A DNA stretch of 64,000 nucleotides from Nonomuraea cavernae (GCF_014646355.1 NZ_BMNH01000017.1:32537-96536); one strand, 5' to 3'; numbered from the stretch's first letter, positions 55,101-63,041 are shown. Notes: generated from the sequence alone by a model not told the origin. Numbers and translations: made by a program.

Positions 55101-56790
55101 CCGCGGCCTTGAGCGCCTCGTCGTACTGGCCGAGCCGGAGCCTGGTCTGCACCTCGCCCGACGGGCAGCCGGTGGTCGCCATCAGGCCCTCGGCGTGCTC
55201 GGCCAGGATCTCGGCGTCCATCCGCGGCCACTTGCGCACGAAGCCCTCAGTGTAGGCACGCGAACTGAGCTTCATGAGGTTGTGCAGGCCCGTCTTGTCG
55301 CGCGCCCAGATCGTCATGTGGGTGTAGTAGCCGCCCGCCGACACGTCATCACGCTTCTGGTGCGGCTCCCCCCACAGCACGGGCTTCTTGACCCGACGTG
55401 AGTCGGGAGCGATGTACGCCTCGCAGTTGTGCAGGATGAAGTCGGAGACATAGGAGTTGTCCTCCTCGACCTCGAAATTGAACACTTCGCAGTCGAGTTC
55501 GATGGCTTCGACGCTCGCGATCGGACGGTAAAGGTAATCATCGTCGTCGAGAGTCTGGGAATAAGCTCGTTCCGGCTGGTAAGCCACCTGGAACCAGCGG
55601 TACTCACGATCGGCCGCGCCCTGCGGAAAGTTGCCCCGCTCGGTCCCTGTGGACACGGTGGTCCAGTGCCCGAGATCGGCGAGCAAGGTCCGGACGCCCC
55701 AGGCCAGCGACCTGGAGGCCACTTTGAGATCACGCCGCCCACTCGGGTTGGACACCCGTCCGGGATTCCTGCCGTCGCCAGTCAGGAGTCCCTCAAGGAA
55801 TCCACTTCTCACGTCAGCGGGCCCAGTGAGGACACAGGCCGGCACACGCTTCGTCTTCGCACTCGCCCCCACCAGGGAGGAGAGCACATAGGCGAGCGGG
55901 ACACTGCAGGTCATGAGCTCCAGCGTGCCCTTGCCGTCGCGAATGTACGTCTGCACCTCCGCGCCGTACTCGGCGAGGATCCGACGCAAACGTTCGGCTG
56001 TGACTCCTTCGTTCGCATTGAGGGTGAACCCGATGCCACCCGTCTGCTCACCATCCTTCACCTGCACGTGGCCCTCTGCCGCATAGATGCCCAAGAGGTA
56101 TCCGAAGTCATAGTCAAGGGGCATCGAGCGGGGCACTCGCGCCCATCGCTGATCGGCGCGATACCGAGAGTCGTACGAGCGGACGAGCCCGCCATCCGGG
56201 CCTTCGGCGAAGGACGCCGGCAAGAAGGATAGAAGGTCGATCTCGGACATCTGCTCGGTGAGCCGCGGCAGACAAGCCCAGGAATTCCAGCTTTGGACTC
56301 CCCCGTGAGCCGTCCTTCGCCCTGAGCAGATGTCACCGGGCTTCTTCCAATCGACCAGCCCGTTGGGTGTCCTGACCAGAACGGGGTGCTCTTCGGTCAA
56401 GGTCAGGGTGCGACCGTACCGTCCGGCAAGGCCGATGGTGTATGCGCGCCCGCTGTAGGGACGCCTCATTGTGCGCAACACGCGACGGAAACGGCCACGA
56501 TGGGTGAGAACGAGGTCACCCACCCGGATGTCCTCAACGGCCTTCACTCCCTCGGCCGTGATGATCTCCTGTCCGGGCAACAGGCAGCCGATGATCGGCT
56601 TCACGCCCGCCCCGGTCGCCTGCCGGTAGAAGTCGTAGGCGCCGTGCATGTTGCCGTGGTCGGTGATCGCGATCGCGGGCATGCCCAGGTCGCCGACCTG
56701 CTTGAACATCTGCTTGAGGCGTGCGGCCCCGTCGAGCATGGAGTATTCGGTGTGCACGTGCAGATGGACGAACGAGTCGCTGGACGACAT
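52102..56790 (-). CDS. dnaE: DNA polymerase III alpha subunit, interrupted by an intein
   Basis: 1562 codons; removing the 387-residue intein leaves 1175, normal for DnaE1. N-terminal PHP domain: FVHLHVHTEYSMLDGAARL, AITDHGNMHGAYDFY and, after splicing, KPIIG joined to CEAYIAPDSR. The palm carries the catalytic acids in SMPDVDIDFDERRR, and GPGRGSAAGSLVAY, GLLKMDFLGLRNLT and RRAMGKKKKAELDKQ are typical. A C-terminal OB domain (GQIVTVGGILSGVQRKVTKKGDTWVLTQLEDLEGAIEVMIF) completes it. ATG at 56790. This is the replicative polymerase, so splicing must be efficient. It is divergent from the permease gene. Confidence 0.96.
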   Translation of the reverse strand: MSSSDSFVHLHVHTEYSMLDGAARLKQMFKQVGDLGMPAIAITDHGNMHGAYDFYRQATGAGVKPIIGCLLPGQEIITAEGVKAVEDIRVGDLVLTHRGRFRRVLRTMRRPYSGRAYTIGLAGRYGRTLTLTEEHPVLVRTPNGLVDWKKPGDICSGRRTAHGGVQSWNSWACLPRLTEQMSEIDLLSFLPASFAEGPDGGLVRSYDSRYRADQRWARVPRSMPLDYDFGYLLGIYAAEGHVQVKDGEQTGGIGFTLNANEGVTAERLRRILAEYGAEVQTYIRDGKGTLELMTCSVPLAYVLSSLVGASAKTKRVPACVLTGPADVRSGFLEGLLTGDGRNPGRVSNPSGRRDLKVASRSLAWGVRTLLADLGHWTTVSTGTERGNFPQGAADREYRWFQVAYQPERAYSQTLDDDDYLYRPIASVEAIELDCEVFNFEVEEDNSYVSDFILHNCEAYIAPDSRRVKKPVLWGEPHQKRDDVSAGGYYTHMTIWARDKTGLHNLMKLSSRAYTEGFVRKWPRMDAEILAEHAEGLMATTGCPSGEVQTRLRLGQYDEALKAAAKFQDIFGKDNFFLEIMDHGLDIERRVRDGLTRISKELSIPPLVTNDSHYTYESDAASHDALLCIQTGKQLSDPDRFRFDGSGYYIKTAEEMRAVDGSDLWAEGCRNTLLVAEKVDPTGFFEFKNLMPTYPIPDGMTEQEFFRKTVWEGMDRRWPEGYDDEHRRQVDYEIGIIEQMGFPSYFLVVADFIMWAKANGIRVGPGRGSAAGSLVAYAMGITDLDPLPHGLIFERFLNPDRVSMPDVDIDFDERRRADVIRYVTEKWGADKVAMIATFGTIKAKAAIKDAGRVLGYPYALGDKVSKAFPPAVMGKDIPLAGIFDKDHPRYDEAGELRRLYEEDVDVKATMDLGKGLEGLIRQTGVHAAGVIMSAEVITDYIPIMRRDSDGAIITQFDYPTCETLGLLKMDFLGLRNLTIIDDCLKMIESTTGASIDLLKLPLDDRKTYELLGRGDTLGVFQLDGGGMRSLLRLMKPDNFEDISAVGALYRPGPMGANSHTNYALRKNGQQEITPIHPEFKESLSEILDTTYGLIVYQEQVMAIAQKVAGFSLGKADLLRRAMGKKKKAELDKQFESFEAGMKANGYSREAIKTLWDILLPFSDYAFNKAHSAAYGLVSYWTAYLKANHPAAYMAALLSSVKDDKDKSALYLNECRRMGIKVFPPDVNDSDFDFTPRGTDIRFGLSAVRNVGGNVVDGVISARREKGRFADFKDFLRKVPAIVCNKRVIESLIKAGSFDSLGHVRKGLVMVHEQAVDAIIDIKKNEAIGQDSLFGAIEDGEDQTFDVQIPVGEWDKNTLLQFEREMLGLYVSDHPLFGVEHILASGADCSIAAVQDDSRPDGQIVTVGGILSGVQRKVTKKGDTWVLTQLEDLEGAIEVMIFPSSYQLCSTILAEDAIVFVKGRVDKREDVAKIIAMEVTAPDLTQEAGGPLLVSLPLNRCTAPVVGRLKEILSTHPGTSEVHLQVHNGPKTTVMRVEDRLRVTPSPALMGDLKQLLGPACLGA
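55426..56586 (-). other. Intein with LAGLIDADG endonuclease domain inside DnaE
   Basis: 387 residues. Block A begins at Cys1 (CLLPGQEIITAEGVKAV); block B has the TxxH motif in TLTEEHPVLV; blocks F/G are DCEVFNFEVEEDNSYVSDF and ILHN, with Asn387 followed by extein Cys. LAGLIDADG-type endonuclease motifs lie at about 164-173 (GYLLGIYAAEG) and 263-272 (FLEGLLTGDG). The segment has visibly lower GC than flanking dnaE, suggesting later acquisition. Splice junctions give IIG-CEAYIAP in the PHP domain. Confidence 0.95.
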
Positions 56791-56943
56791 GGAGCGGCGC
56801 CTCCCGGTCTGTTGTGGTGTGCGCTCCGACTCTAGTGGTCGCCACCGACATCTCGCCCGCCGTACGGGCGGCGTGCCGGACCCCGCCGGAGCCGGTGTCC
56901 CGGATATCGTCATCTTCACGGAGAGTGACGAAAGGGACACCCT

Positions 56944-58329
56944 GTGCGTACGGAAAGCGATGAGGGATACCGGCATTCGCTGGGCAACCGTCAGGTCCAG
57001 ATGATCGCCATCGGCGGGGCCATCGGCGTCGGCCTGTTCCTCGGCGCGGGCGGCCGGCTGGCCGCGACCGGGCCCGCGCTGATGATCTCCTACGCCGCCG
57101 CCGGGCTGGCCGCCTTCTTCGTCATGCGGGCGCTCGGCGAGCTGGTGCTCTACCGGCCGGTGTCGGGCTCGTTCGTCGAGTACGCGGGCGAGTTCATCGG
57201 CCCGTGGGCGGCGTTCGCCAGCGGCTGGATGTACTGGATCAACTGGGCCTTCACCGGCATCGCCGAGCTGGTCGCGATCGCCGCCTACATCTCCTACTGG
57301 GCTCCGGGGTTCCCGCGGTGGCTCACCGCGCTGATCGCGCTGACGTTCGTGCTGGCGGTCAACCTGCTGTCGGTCAGGATCTTCGGCGAGCTGGAGTTCT
57401 GGTTCGCGCTGCTCAAGGTGCTGGCCATCGTCACCTTCCTGGTGGTCGGCCTGGCGCTGGTGCTGTTCTCGGTCGGCCAGGCGACGCCCGGCAACCTCGT
57501 CTCGCACGGCGGCTTCTTCCCCACCGGCGCCCCGCTCGTGCTGATGAGCCTGCAGTCCGTGGTCTTCGCGTACGCCTCGATCGAGCTGGTCGGCATCACC
57601 GCGGGTGAGACGGCCAGACCGCACGAGGTCATGCCGAAGGCGATCAACGGCGTGGTGTGGCGCATCGCGATCTTCTACGTGGGCTCGGTCGTGCTGCTGG
57701 CCATGGTGCTGCCGTGGACCGCCTACCGGGCCGGCACCTCGCCGTTCGTGACGGTCTTCGACGGTCTGGGCGTGCCGTGGGCCGCCGACGCGATGAACCT
57801 CATCGTGATCACCGCCGCCCTCTCCTCCTGCAACTCCGGCCTGTACGCCACCGGACGCATCCTGCGCTCGATGGCCCGCAAGGGAGAGGCCCCGCGCTTC
57901 ACCGGCACCCTCAGCTCCCGGCACGTGCCGATCGGCGGCATCGTCTTCACGGCCGCGATGTTCCTCGGCGGTCTGGTCCTGTTCTACTTCCTGCCCGAAC
58001 GGGCGTTCAACATCGCCACCGCCGTCGCCTCGCTGGGCGTGATCACCACCTGGGGCACCCTGGTCTACTGTCAGCTGCGGCTGCGCCGGTCGGGGCACCG
58101 CTCGGCGTTCCCGATGCCCGGCGCCCCCTACACGAACTGGCTGACGCTCGCCTTCCTGGCGCTGGTGGTGCTGCTGATGCCGTTCGCGGACGAGGACCAG
58201 CGGGTGGCCTTCTACCTGCTGCCGGTGCTGGCCGGAGCGATCGGGCTCGGCTGGCTGGCGCTCAGGAGGCGGCGCGCGGCCACGGTGATCGACTCCGTCG
58301 CCGACCCGGCCGTGAATCCCGCCGAGTGA
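56944..58329 (+). CDS. Amino acid permease (APC superfamily, AAT-like)
   Basis: 461 residues, 12 TM helices. The family start is LGNRQVQMIAIGGAIGVGLFLGAGGRL, followed by GELVLYRPVSGSFVEYAGEFIGPWAAFASGWMYWINW and the internal AYASIELVGITAGE segment; ALSSCNSGLYATGRILRSMA is typical of AnsP/CycA-like transporters of the AAT group. The amino acid is not certain. GTG at 56944 with AAAGGGA 6 nt upstream. Convergent with the chorismate-mutase fusion gene. Confidence 0.92.
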   Translation: MRTESDEGYRHSLGNRQVQMIAIGGAIGVGLFLGAGGRLAATGPALMISYAAAGLAAFFVMRALGELVLYRPVSGSFVEYAGEFIGPWAAFASGWMYWINWAFTGIAELVAIAAYISYWAPGFPRWLTALIALTFVLAVNLLSVRIFGELEFWFALLKVLAIVTFLVVGLALVLFSVGQATPGNLVSHGGFFPTGAPLVLMSLQSVVFAYASIELVGITAGETARPHEVMPKAINGVVWRIAIFYVGSVVLLAMVLPWTAYRAGTSPFVTVFDGLGVPWAADAMNLIVITAALSSCNSGLYATGRILRSMARKGEAPRFTGTLSSRHVPIGGIVFTAAMFLGGLVLFYFLPERAFNIATAVASLGVITTWGTLVYCQLRLRRSGHRSAFPMPGAPYTNWLTLAFLALVVLLMPFADEDQRVAFYLLPVLAGAIGLGWLALRRRRAATVIDSVADPAVNPAE

Positions 58330-58386
58330 CTTCGCGGGCCGATCGCCGGGCTCACCCGGGCGGCGTGCCGGAGCCCGCGGTCCACC

Positions 58387-59313
58387 TCACCGGCGGGCGC
58401 GGTCCTCGGCCAGGTGCAGGCCCGCCTCGATGACCGCGTTCATGACGGGCGCCAGCCGTTCCGCTCCCAGCTCGGGCGCGCGCGACGCCATCCGGGCCAC
58501 GAGGTCGCGTTCGCGGCCCGGGTCGCGGCCCGCGAAGCCGCCGACCGGCTTGAGCCTCTGCACGGTCCCGGCCAGCGCGGCCCGCCGCTCCAGCAGCGTG
58601 GCCAGCGCCGCGTCCACCCGGTCGATCGCCTCCCTGCACTCCGGCAGCGTCGCGGGCGTCTCGGGGCGCAGCAGCGCCCCGACCAGCGTCACGGCCTCCT
58701 CCGCCGCGCGCAGCGCCGTCTCCTCGTCCGTACGGGCCGCCGTCTCCTCCTCGCCCGCGCGGGAGGCCGCCGCGTCCGGGCCGGAGACGGGTGGGCCGGT
58801 CGTGAGGGACCGGTCCAGGACCAGCCCGTCGGCGCCCGCCGCGACCGCCGCCGCCGACAGGCCCACGTCGGCCGACACGTCGACGAGCACCGGGCGGCCG
58901 GACGCCGCCCGGGCGGCCCGGAGCAGCCCGAGGTCCAGCCGGCCCCTCTCGCACAGGATCACCTGGTCGCCGCATTCGGCCGCGCAGTAGTCGGCCAGCC
59001 CGAGCCACTCCTCCAGCGACGCCGCGGGGCGGCGCTCCACCACCACCGGCAGCCCCAGCCCGGCCGCGGCGCGCACCAGCGGGACGTCGCGCGTCCACGC
59101 CGCCCCCACCACCACGGCCTCGGCCCGCGCCGCGATCACGGGCAGGTCGGCCGCGGCGGACGGTTCCACGAGCGTGGCCCGCTCGCGCAGCGTCTCGGCG
59201 GCCGGGCCGCGGTGCTCGCGCAGGCTCACCCGGCCGCCGATCACGACGGCCGGTCCCGCGCCCACGCGCAGCCCGCCCACGGTGACGACGTGCCGTTCCA
59301 AGGTCGATGACAT
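58387..59313 (-). CDS. Degenerate DAHP-synthase-like domain fused to a chorismate mutase
   Basis: 308 residues. The first ~215 resemble the type I-beta DAHP synthase barrel: AASLEEWLGLADYCAAECG and VILCERG (119-124) and AGADGLVLD remain. But the KRG position reads ERR (93-95) and the DPSH position reads DVSA (145-148), so key catalytic and metal residues look lost and part of the barrel is missing. Residues 225-300 are an AroQ-type chorismate mutase: CREAIDRVDAALATLLERRAALAGTVQRLK, then ERDLVARM. The CM domain should make prephenate; the first half may be regulatory. ATG at 59313. A leader ORF and terminator lie upstream, suggesting attenuation. Confidence 0.8.
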   Translation of the reverse strand: MSSTLERHVVTVGGLRVGAGPAVVIGGRVSLREHRGPAAETLRERATLVEPSAAADLPVIAARAEAVVVGAAWTRDVPLVRAAAGLGLPVVVERRPAASLEEWLGLADYCAAECGDQVILCERGRLDLGLLRAARAASGRPVLVDVSADVGLSAAAVAAGADGLVLDRSLTTGPPVSGPDAAASRAGEEETAARTDEETALRAAEEAVTLVGALLRPETPATLPECREAIDRVDAALATLLERRAALAGTVQRLKPVGGFAGRDPGRERDLVARMASRAPELGAERLAPVMNAVIEAGLHLAEDRARR

Positions 59314-59362
59314 CGCGGCTCCCCACTCGGGCCGGCCCGCTGGAGCCGGCAGAAAACCAAAA

Positions 59363-59387
59363 AGGCAGAGACGCGGCGTCTCTGCCT
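59363..59387 (-). terminator. Rho-independent terminator upstream of the chorismate mutase fusion (probable attenuator)
   Basis: A perfect 11-bp stem AGGCAGAGACG / CGTCTCTGCCT with a 3-nt loop is followed on the minus strand by TTTTTGGTTTT, the only real U-tract terminator I see in the window. It lies 50 nt before the ATG of the fusion gene and no other minus-strand gene ends nearby, so it most likely controls that gene. Confidence 0.85.
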
Positions 59388-59408
59388 GTTGCCGACTCCA
59401 GGTGGTCG

Positions 59409-59465
59409 CTAGCGGACGACCGGCCCTCCCGGAGCCGGCTCGGTAAACGCGTGGCGACAAGTCAT
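59409..59465 (-). CDS. Candidate leader peptide ORF
   Basis: ATG at 59465 opens MTCRHAFTEPAPGGPVVR and stops at TAG (59411-59409). A TAAGGT hexamer at 59477-59472 ends 6 nt before the ATG, so the transcript could be leaderless. One Phe is encoded by TTT, a rare codon in such genomes. A short ORF between a promoter and an intrinsic terminator is the layout of ribosome-mediated attenuation, but there is no run of aromatic codons. Confidence 0.5.
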   Translation of the reverse strand: MTCRHAFTEPAPGGPVVR

Positions 59466-59471
59466 GTCAGA

Positions 59472-59477
59472 ACCTTA
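59472..59477 (-). promoter_or_regulatory. Predicted -10 element (TAAGGT) of the leader transcript
   Basis: TAAGGT on the minus strand, preceded by GG and TG, matches the actinobacterial TANNNT -10. No good -35 is visible about 17 nt upstream. The start point would be at or near the leader ATG at 59465. Confidence 0.45.
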
Positions 59478-59598
59478 CACCGGTCATCCACCTGCTGGAC
59501 TCCCCTTCTCATATGGCGGACTGTCCCTCCGGCGAGTCGCCGTTGATCCCTCGCTATGGGAGTATTTCTTGGCCTAGAGGGAGGGTTTGAGGCCGTTG

Positions 59599-61383
59599 AT
59601 GTCGGATCGCAAGCGTGACGGACGCCGCATCGCCGGCCGTTACCAGCTGCAGGAGCCCATTGGCAAGGGCGGCATGGGCATCGTCTGGCGAGCCCATGAC
59701 GAGCTGCTCGACCGGGTGGTCGCGGTCAAGGAGGTCCGTTACGCCGCCGCCCTGGGCGACGAGGTACAGCTGCTCAACCGCCGTACGATGCGCGAGGCGA
59801 GGGCCGCGGCCAGGTTCGAGCACCCCAACGTGATCGTCGTGCACGACGTGATCGAGGAGGACGACCGGCCCTGGATCGTCATGCAGCTGGTCCCGTCGCG
59901 CTCCCTGGGCGCGGTGATCAAGCAGGACGGGCCGCTGCCTCCGAAGAAGGTGGCCGAGATCGGCCTCGCGGTGCTCGACGCGCTGCACCGGGCGCACGAG
60001 TCGGGTGTGCTGCACCGTGACGTCAAGCCGGAGAACGTCCTGCTGGCCGACGACGGCCGGGTGGTCCTCACCGACTTCGGCATCGCCACCCTGGAGACCG
60101 AGACGCAGCTCACGGTGACGGGGCTGGCGGGCACGCCGGCGTTCATCGCGCCCGAACGGCTCAAGGGGCTGCCCGCGCGGCGCGAGTCCGACCTGTGGTC
60201 GCTCGGCGCCACGCTCTACACCTCGGTGGAGGGCCGCTCGCCGCACGAGCGGGGGATGGCGCTGGCCACCATGCACGCGGTGCTGACCGACGAGCCCGAT
60301 CCCGCGCCGCACGCCGGGCCGCTCGCCGAGGTGATCAGCGGCCTGCTGGCCAAGGAGCCGGTCCAGCGTCCCTCCTACGAGGAGACGAGCCGGATGCTGC
60401 GCGAGGTCATCGCCCAGGCGAGCCCGCCGCCCACCATGCGGATGCCCGCCCAGCCGGCGGCCGGCGCGGGCGCGCATCAGGTTCCCGCGCAGCGGGGCCC
60501 GGCCGAGGACGACACCCCGACCGATCCCGACCTGATTCCCCCGGCCGCGCAGCCCGGCCGGCAGACCCCGTCCACGCCGCCGGAGACCGGCGCCAGGCTC
60601 TCCCCGGCCACCGGGCGTCCCACCGGAGCCACGGGAGCCTCTGGGGCCACCGTCGAGTCCGGCGGCTCGGAGGGGCGGCGGCTCGGCCCGATCATCGCGG
60701 CGGCCTGCGCGGTCGTCCTGGTCGCCGGTGTGGGCGGCTATCTCGGCCTGAGCTCCGCCCCCGACTCCGGCGCCGACTCCGGCGCCGACAAGACCCACAC
60801 CTCCGCGTCCTCGCCGCCGCCGGCGGGCTCTCCCTCGCCGAGCGGGTCCGCGTCGCCGGAGCCCACGCCCAGCGAGTCGGCGAGCACGACGCCCACGGCC
60901 AGCTCGACGCCCTCCTCCAGCCCGACGGCGACCGCCGCGTTGCCCAGCGGCTGGAAGATGTACAAGGACAAGACGGGCTTCTCCATTGGCCTGCCGAAGG
61001 GCTGGAAGGAGTACAACCGCAACGGCTCCCAGGTGTTCTTCCGCGGCCCGGGGGCCGGGTCCAACGCCTTCCTGATGATCGAGGAGGCGAGCGACCCGGG
61101 CTCCGACCCGTACAAGGACTGGAAGAAGCAGGAGCCGGGCGCCAGGGGCCGGTTCGGCGGCTACAAGCTGATCGACATCCACAAGGTCGACTACATGAAG
61201 GCCGCCGCCGACTGGGACTTCACCTGGAACACCAACACCGGCAAGACCCGGGTCCGCAACCGCGGCTTCCTCACCGAGAACGGCCGTGGCTACGCCATCT
61301 ACTGGCACAACCTGAACAGCCGCTGGAAGAAGGACAAGCACTTCTTCGACACGTTCGCCGCCACGTTCAAGCCCGCCAAGTAG
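59599..61383 (+). CDS. Transmembrane Ser/Thr protein kinase (PknB-like), first of a tandem pair
   Basis: 594 residues. The kinase domain (about 15-275) is complete: GKGGMGIVWRAHDE, Lys in VAVKEV, HRDVKPENVLL, DFGIA, AGTPAFIAPERL. A Pro/Ser/Thr-rich juxtamembrane region follows, then one TM helix (LGPIIAAACAVVLVAGVGGYLG) and an extracytoplasmic domain (GWKMYKDKTGFSIGLPKGWKEYN... WKKDKHFFDTFAATFKP). ATG at 59599 with GAGG 6 nt upstream is preferred over TTG at 59587. The extracytoplasmic domain is not PASTA; it may sense a ligand or lipid. A paralogue follows 9 nt downstream. Confidence 0.92.
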   Translation: MSDRKRDGRRIAGRYQLQEPIGKGGMGIVWRAHDELLDRVVAVKEVRYAAALGDEVQLLNRRTMREARAAARFEHPNVIVVHDVIEEDDRPWIVMQLVPSRSLGAVIKQDGPLPPKKVAEIGLAVLDALHRAHESGVLHRDVKPENVLLADDGRVVLTDFGIATLETETQLTVTGLAGTPAFIAPERLKGLPARRESDLWSLGATLYTSVEGRSPHERGMALATMHAVLTDEPDPAPHAGPLAEVISGLLAKEPVQRPSYEETSRMLREVIAQASPPPTMRMPAQPAAGAGAHQVPAQRGPAEDDTPTDPDLIPPAAQPGRQTPSTPPETGARLSPATGRPTGATGASGATVESGGSEGRRLGPIIAAACAVVLVAGVGGYLGLSSAPDSGADSGADKTHTSASSPPPAGSPSPSGSASPEPTPSESASTTPTASSTPSSSPTATAALPSGWKMYKDKTGFSIGLPKGWKEYNRNGSQVFFRGPGAGSNAFLMIEEASDPGSDPYKDWKKQEPGARGRFGGYKLIDIHKVDYMKAAADWDFTWNTNTGKTRVRNRGFLTENGRGYAIYWHNLNSRWKKDKHFFDTFAATFKPAK

Positions 61384-61392
61384 GCGGCTCCG

Positions 61393-62976
61393 GTGGAAAG
61401 ACGGATCAGCGGCCGGTACCGGCTGATCGAGCCGCTCGGCGAGGGCGGCATGGGCGTGGTGTGGCGCGCCCACGACGAGCTGCTCGACCGGGCGGTGGCG
61501 ATCAAGGAGGTCCGCTACACCGGTGTGGGCGACGCCCAACTGGCCGATCTCAACCGCAGGACGATCAGGGAGGCCAGGGCGGCGGGCCGGCTCGACCACC
61601 CGTCGGTCGTCGTCATCCACGACGTCGTGGAGGAGGACGGCCTGCCGTGGATCGTGATGCAGCTGGTCAGATCGCGTTCGCTGGCGGAGGTGATCCGCGA
61701 GGGCGGCCCGATGACGGTCGGGCAGGCCGCGCTGATCGGCGGCCGGATGCTCGACGCGCTGCGGGCCGCGCACGCCATGGGCGTGCTGCACCGCGACGTC
61801 AAACCGGCCAACGTCCTGCTGGCCGACGACGGCCGGGTGGTCCTCACCGACTTCGGCATCGCCTCGCTGGAGGCCGAGGCGGGCCTCACCGCCACCGGCG
61901 GCCTGGTCGGCACGCCCGCCTACCTGCCGCCCGAACGCCTCCACGGCGAGCCCGCGAGGCCCGAGTCCGACCTGTGGTCGCTCGGCGCGACGCTCTACAC
62001 CGCGGTGGAGGGCGTGCCGCCGTACGAACGCGACTCGTGGGCGGCGACGGTCGCGGCGGTGCTGCGTGACGAGCCCAGGCCGCCCACCCGGGCGGGAGCT
62101 CTCCGTCCCGTGATCATGGGGTTGCTCACCCGCGACCCCCGGGCCCGGATGGGCGCCGACGAGGCCGCCGCGTCGCTGCGGAGGGCGTACGGCGAGGCGG
62201 GCTCCACGGTCCCCGTCCGGCCGCGCCCCCGGCGGGGCGGCGGGCGCCCGATCGTCGTGGCCGCGGTCCTGGCCGTGACGGCCGCGCTGGCGACGGGCGC
62301 CGTGCTGGCGATCCGCGGGACGGGCGCGCCGGACCCCGGCGCCACCGCCCTCGCGAGCGCCACCCCCGAGACCGGGCGCCCCTCCACCGGCGACCCCACG
62401 CCCGCCTCCACCGGGCCGACCCCGACTGAGCCGACCCCCACCGGGCCGACCCCCACCGGCCCGACCCCCACCGGCCCGGCGACCTCCGCGGCGCCCACGC
62501 CGGCCGCGACCGGCGGAGAGGTGCCCGCCGGCTGGCGCGCCTACCGCGACGCCGACGGCCGGTTCTCGATCGCTCTCCCCCGCGGCTGGCGGGCGACGAA
62601 GCATCCCGTGAGAGACAGCGTCAGCGTGACGCGGCCCGGCTCGCCGGGGACTCTGATCGTCGAGTGGACCGTTCCCGAGCACCCCTGGACCGACCCGGCA
62701 CGCCACTGGAAGAGCCTGGAGAAGACGATCCGCGACCGGGGCGAGTTCATCGCCTACCGGCGCATCGCCATCGACTCCACGACCTACCTGGGCCGCCCGG
62801 CCGCCGACTGGGAGTTCACCAGGCAGCGCGACGGCACCGTGATCCACGTGATCAACCGGGGTTTCCGCACCGCCGGCGGCCGGCCGTTCGCCCTCTACTT
62901 CGAGACCACCGAGGCCCGCTGGGAACGGGACCGCGGCTACTTCGACACGTTCGTCCAGACGTTCAGGCCGTCGTAG
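61393..62976 (+). CDS. Transmembrane Ser/Thr protein kinase, second of the pair
   Basis: 527 residues. The kinase domain parallels the first gene (GEGGMGVVWRAHDELLDRAVAIKEV, HRDVKPANVLL, DFGIA, VGTPAYLPPERLHG). After it come a basic stretch, TM helix (IVVAAVLAVTAALATGAVLAI), a Thr/Pro repeat linker (TPTGPTPTGPTPTGP) and the same C-terminal domain type (GWRAYRDADGRFSIALPRGWR, PAADWEFT, INRGFRT, RDRGYFDTFVQTFRP). The pair is a tandem duplication, probably one transcript. GTG start at 61393. Confidence 0.92.
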   Translation: MERRISGRYRLIEPLGEGGMGVVWRAHDELLDRAVAIKEVRYTGVGDAQLADLNRRTIREARAAGRLDHPSVVVIHDVVEEDGLPWIVMQLVRSRSLAEVIREGGPMTVGQAALIGGRMLDALRAAHAMGVLHRDVKPANVLLADDGRVVLTDFGIASLEAEAGLTATGGLVGTPAYLPPERLHGEPARPESDLWSLGATLYTAVEGVPPYERDSWAATVAAVLRDEPRPPTRAGALRPVIMGLLTRDPRARMGADEAAASLRRAYGEAGSTVPVRPRPRRGGGRPIVVAAVLAVTAALATGAVLAIRGTGAPDPGATALASATPETGRPSTGDPTPASTGPTPTEPTPTGPTPTGPTPTGPATSAAPTPAATGGEVPAGWRAYRDADGRFSIALPRGWRATKHPVRDSVSVTRPGSPGTLIVEWTVPEHPWTDPARHWKSLEKTIRDRGEFIAYRRIAIDSTTYLGRPAADWEFTRQRDGTVIHVINRGFRTAGGRPFALYFETTEARWERDRGYFDTFVQTFRPS

Positions 62977-63023
62977 CAGACGTCCTCGGGCAGTCGATCG
63001 GCGGACGCCGACGAATTCGGACA

Positions 63024-63038
63024 GCACATAATCTGTGC
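63024..63038. promoter_or_regulatory. Short inverted repeat over the azlC promoter
   Basis: GCACA-TAATC-TGTGC lies immediately before the azlC ATG (63042) and contains CATAAT, a plausible -10. A repressor bound here would block the promoter, and the transcript would have almost no 5' leader. The regulator is not identified. Confidence 0.5.
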
Positions 63039-63041
63039 CAT

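Noticed and set aside
52216..55401. Long open frame antisense to dnaE
   Set aside because: It is a mirror of the conserved polymerase coding strand with Leu/Val/Asp/Gln/His-rich, non-protein-like composition.
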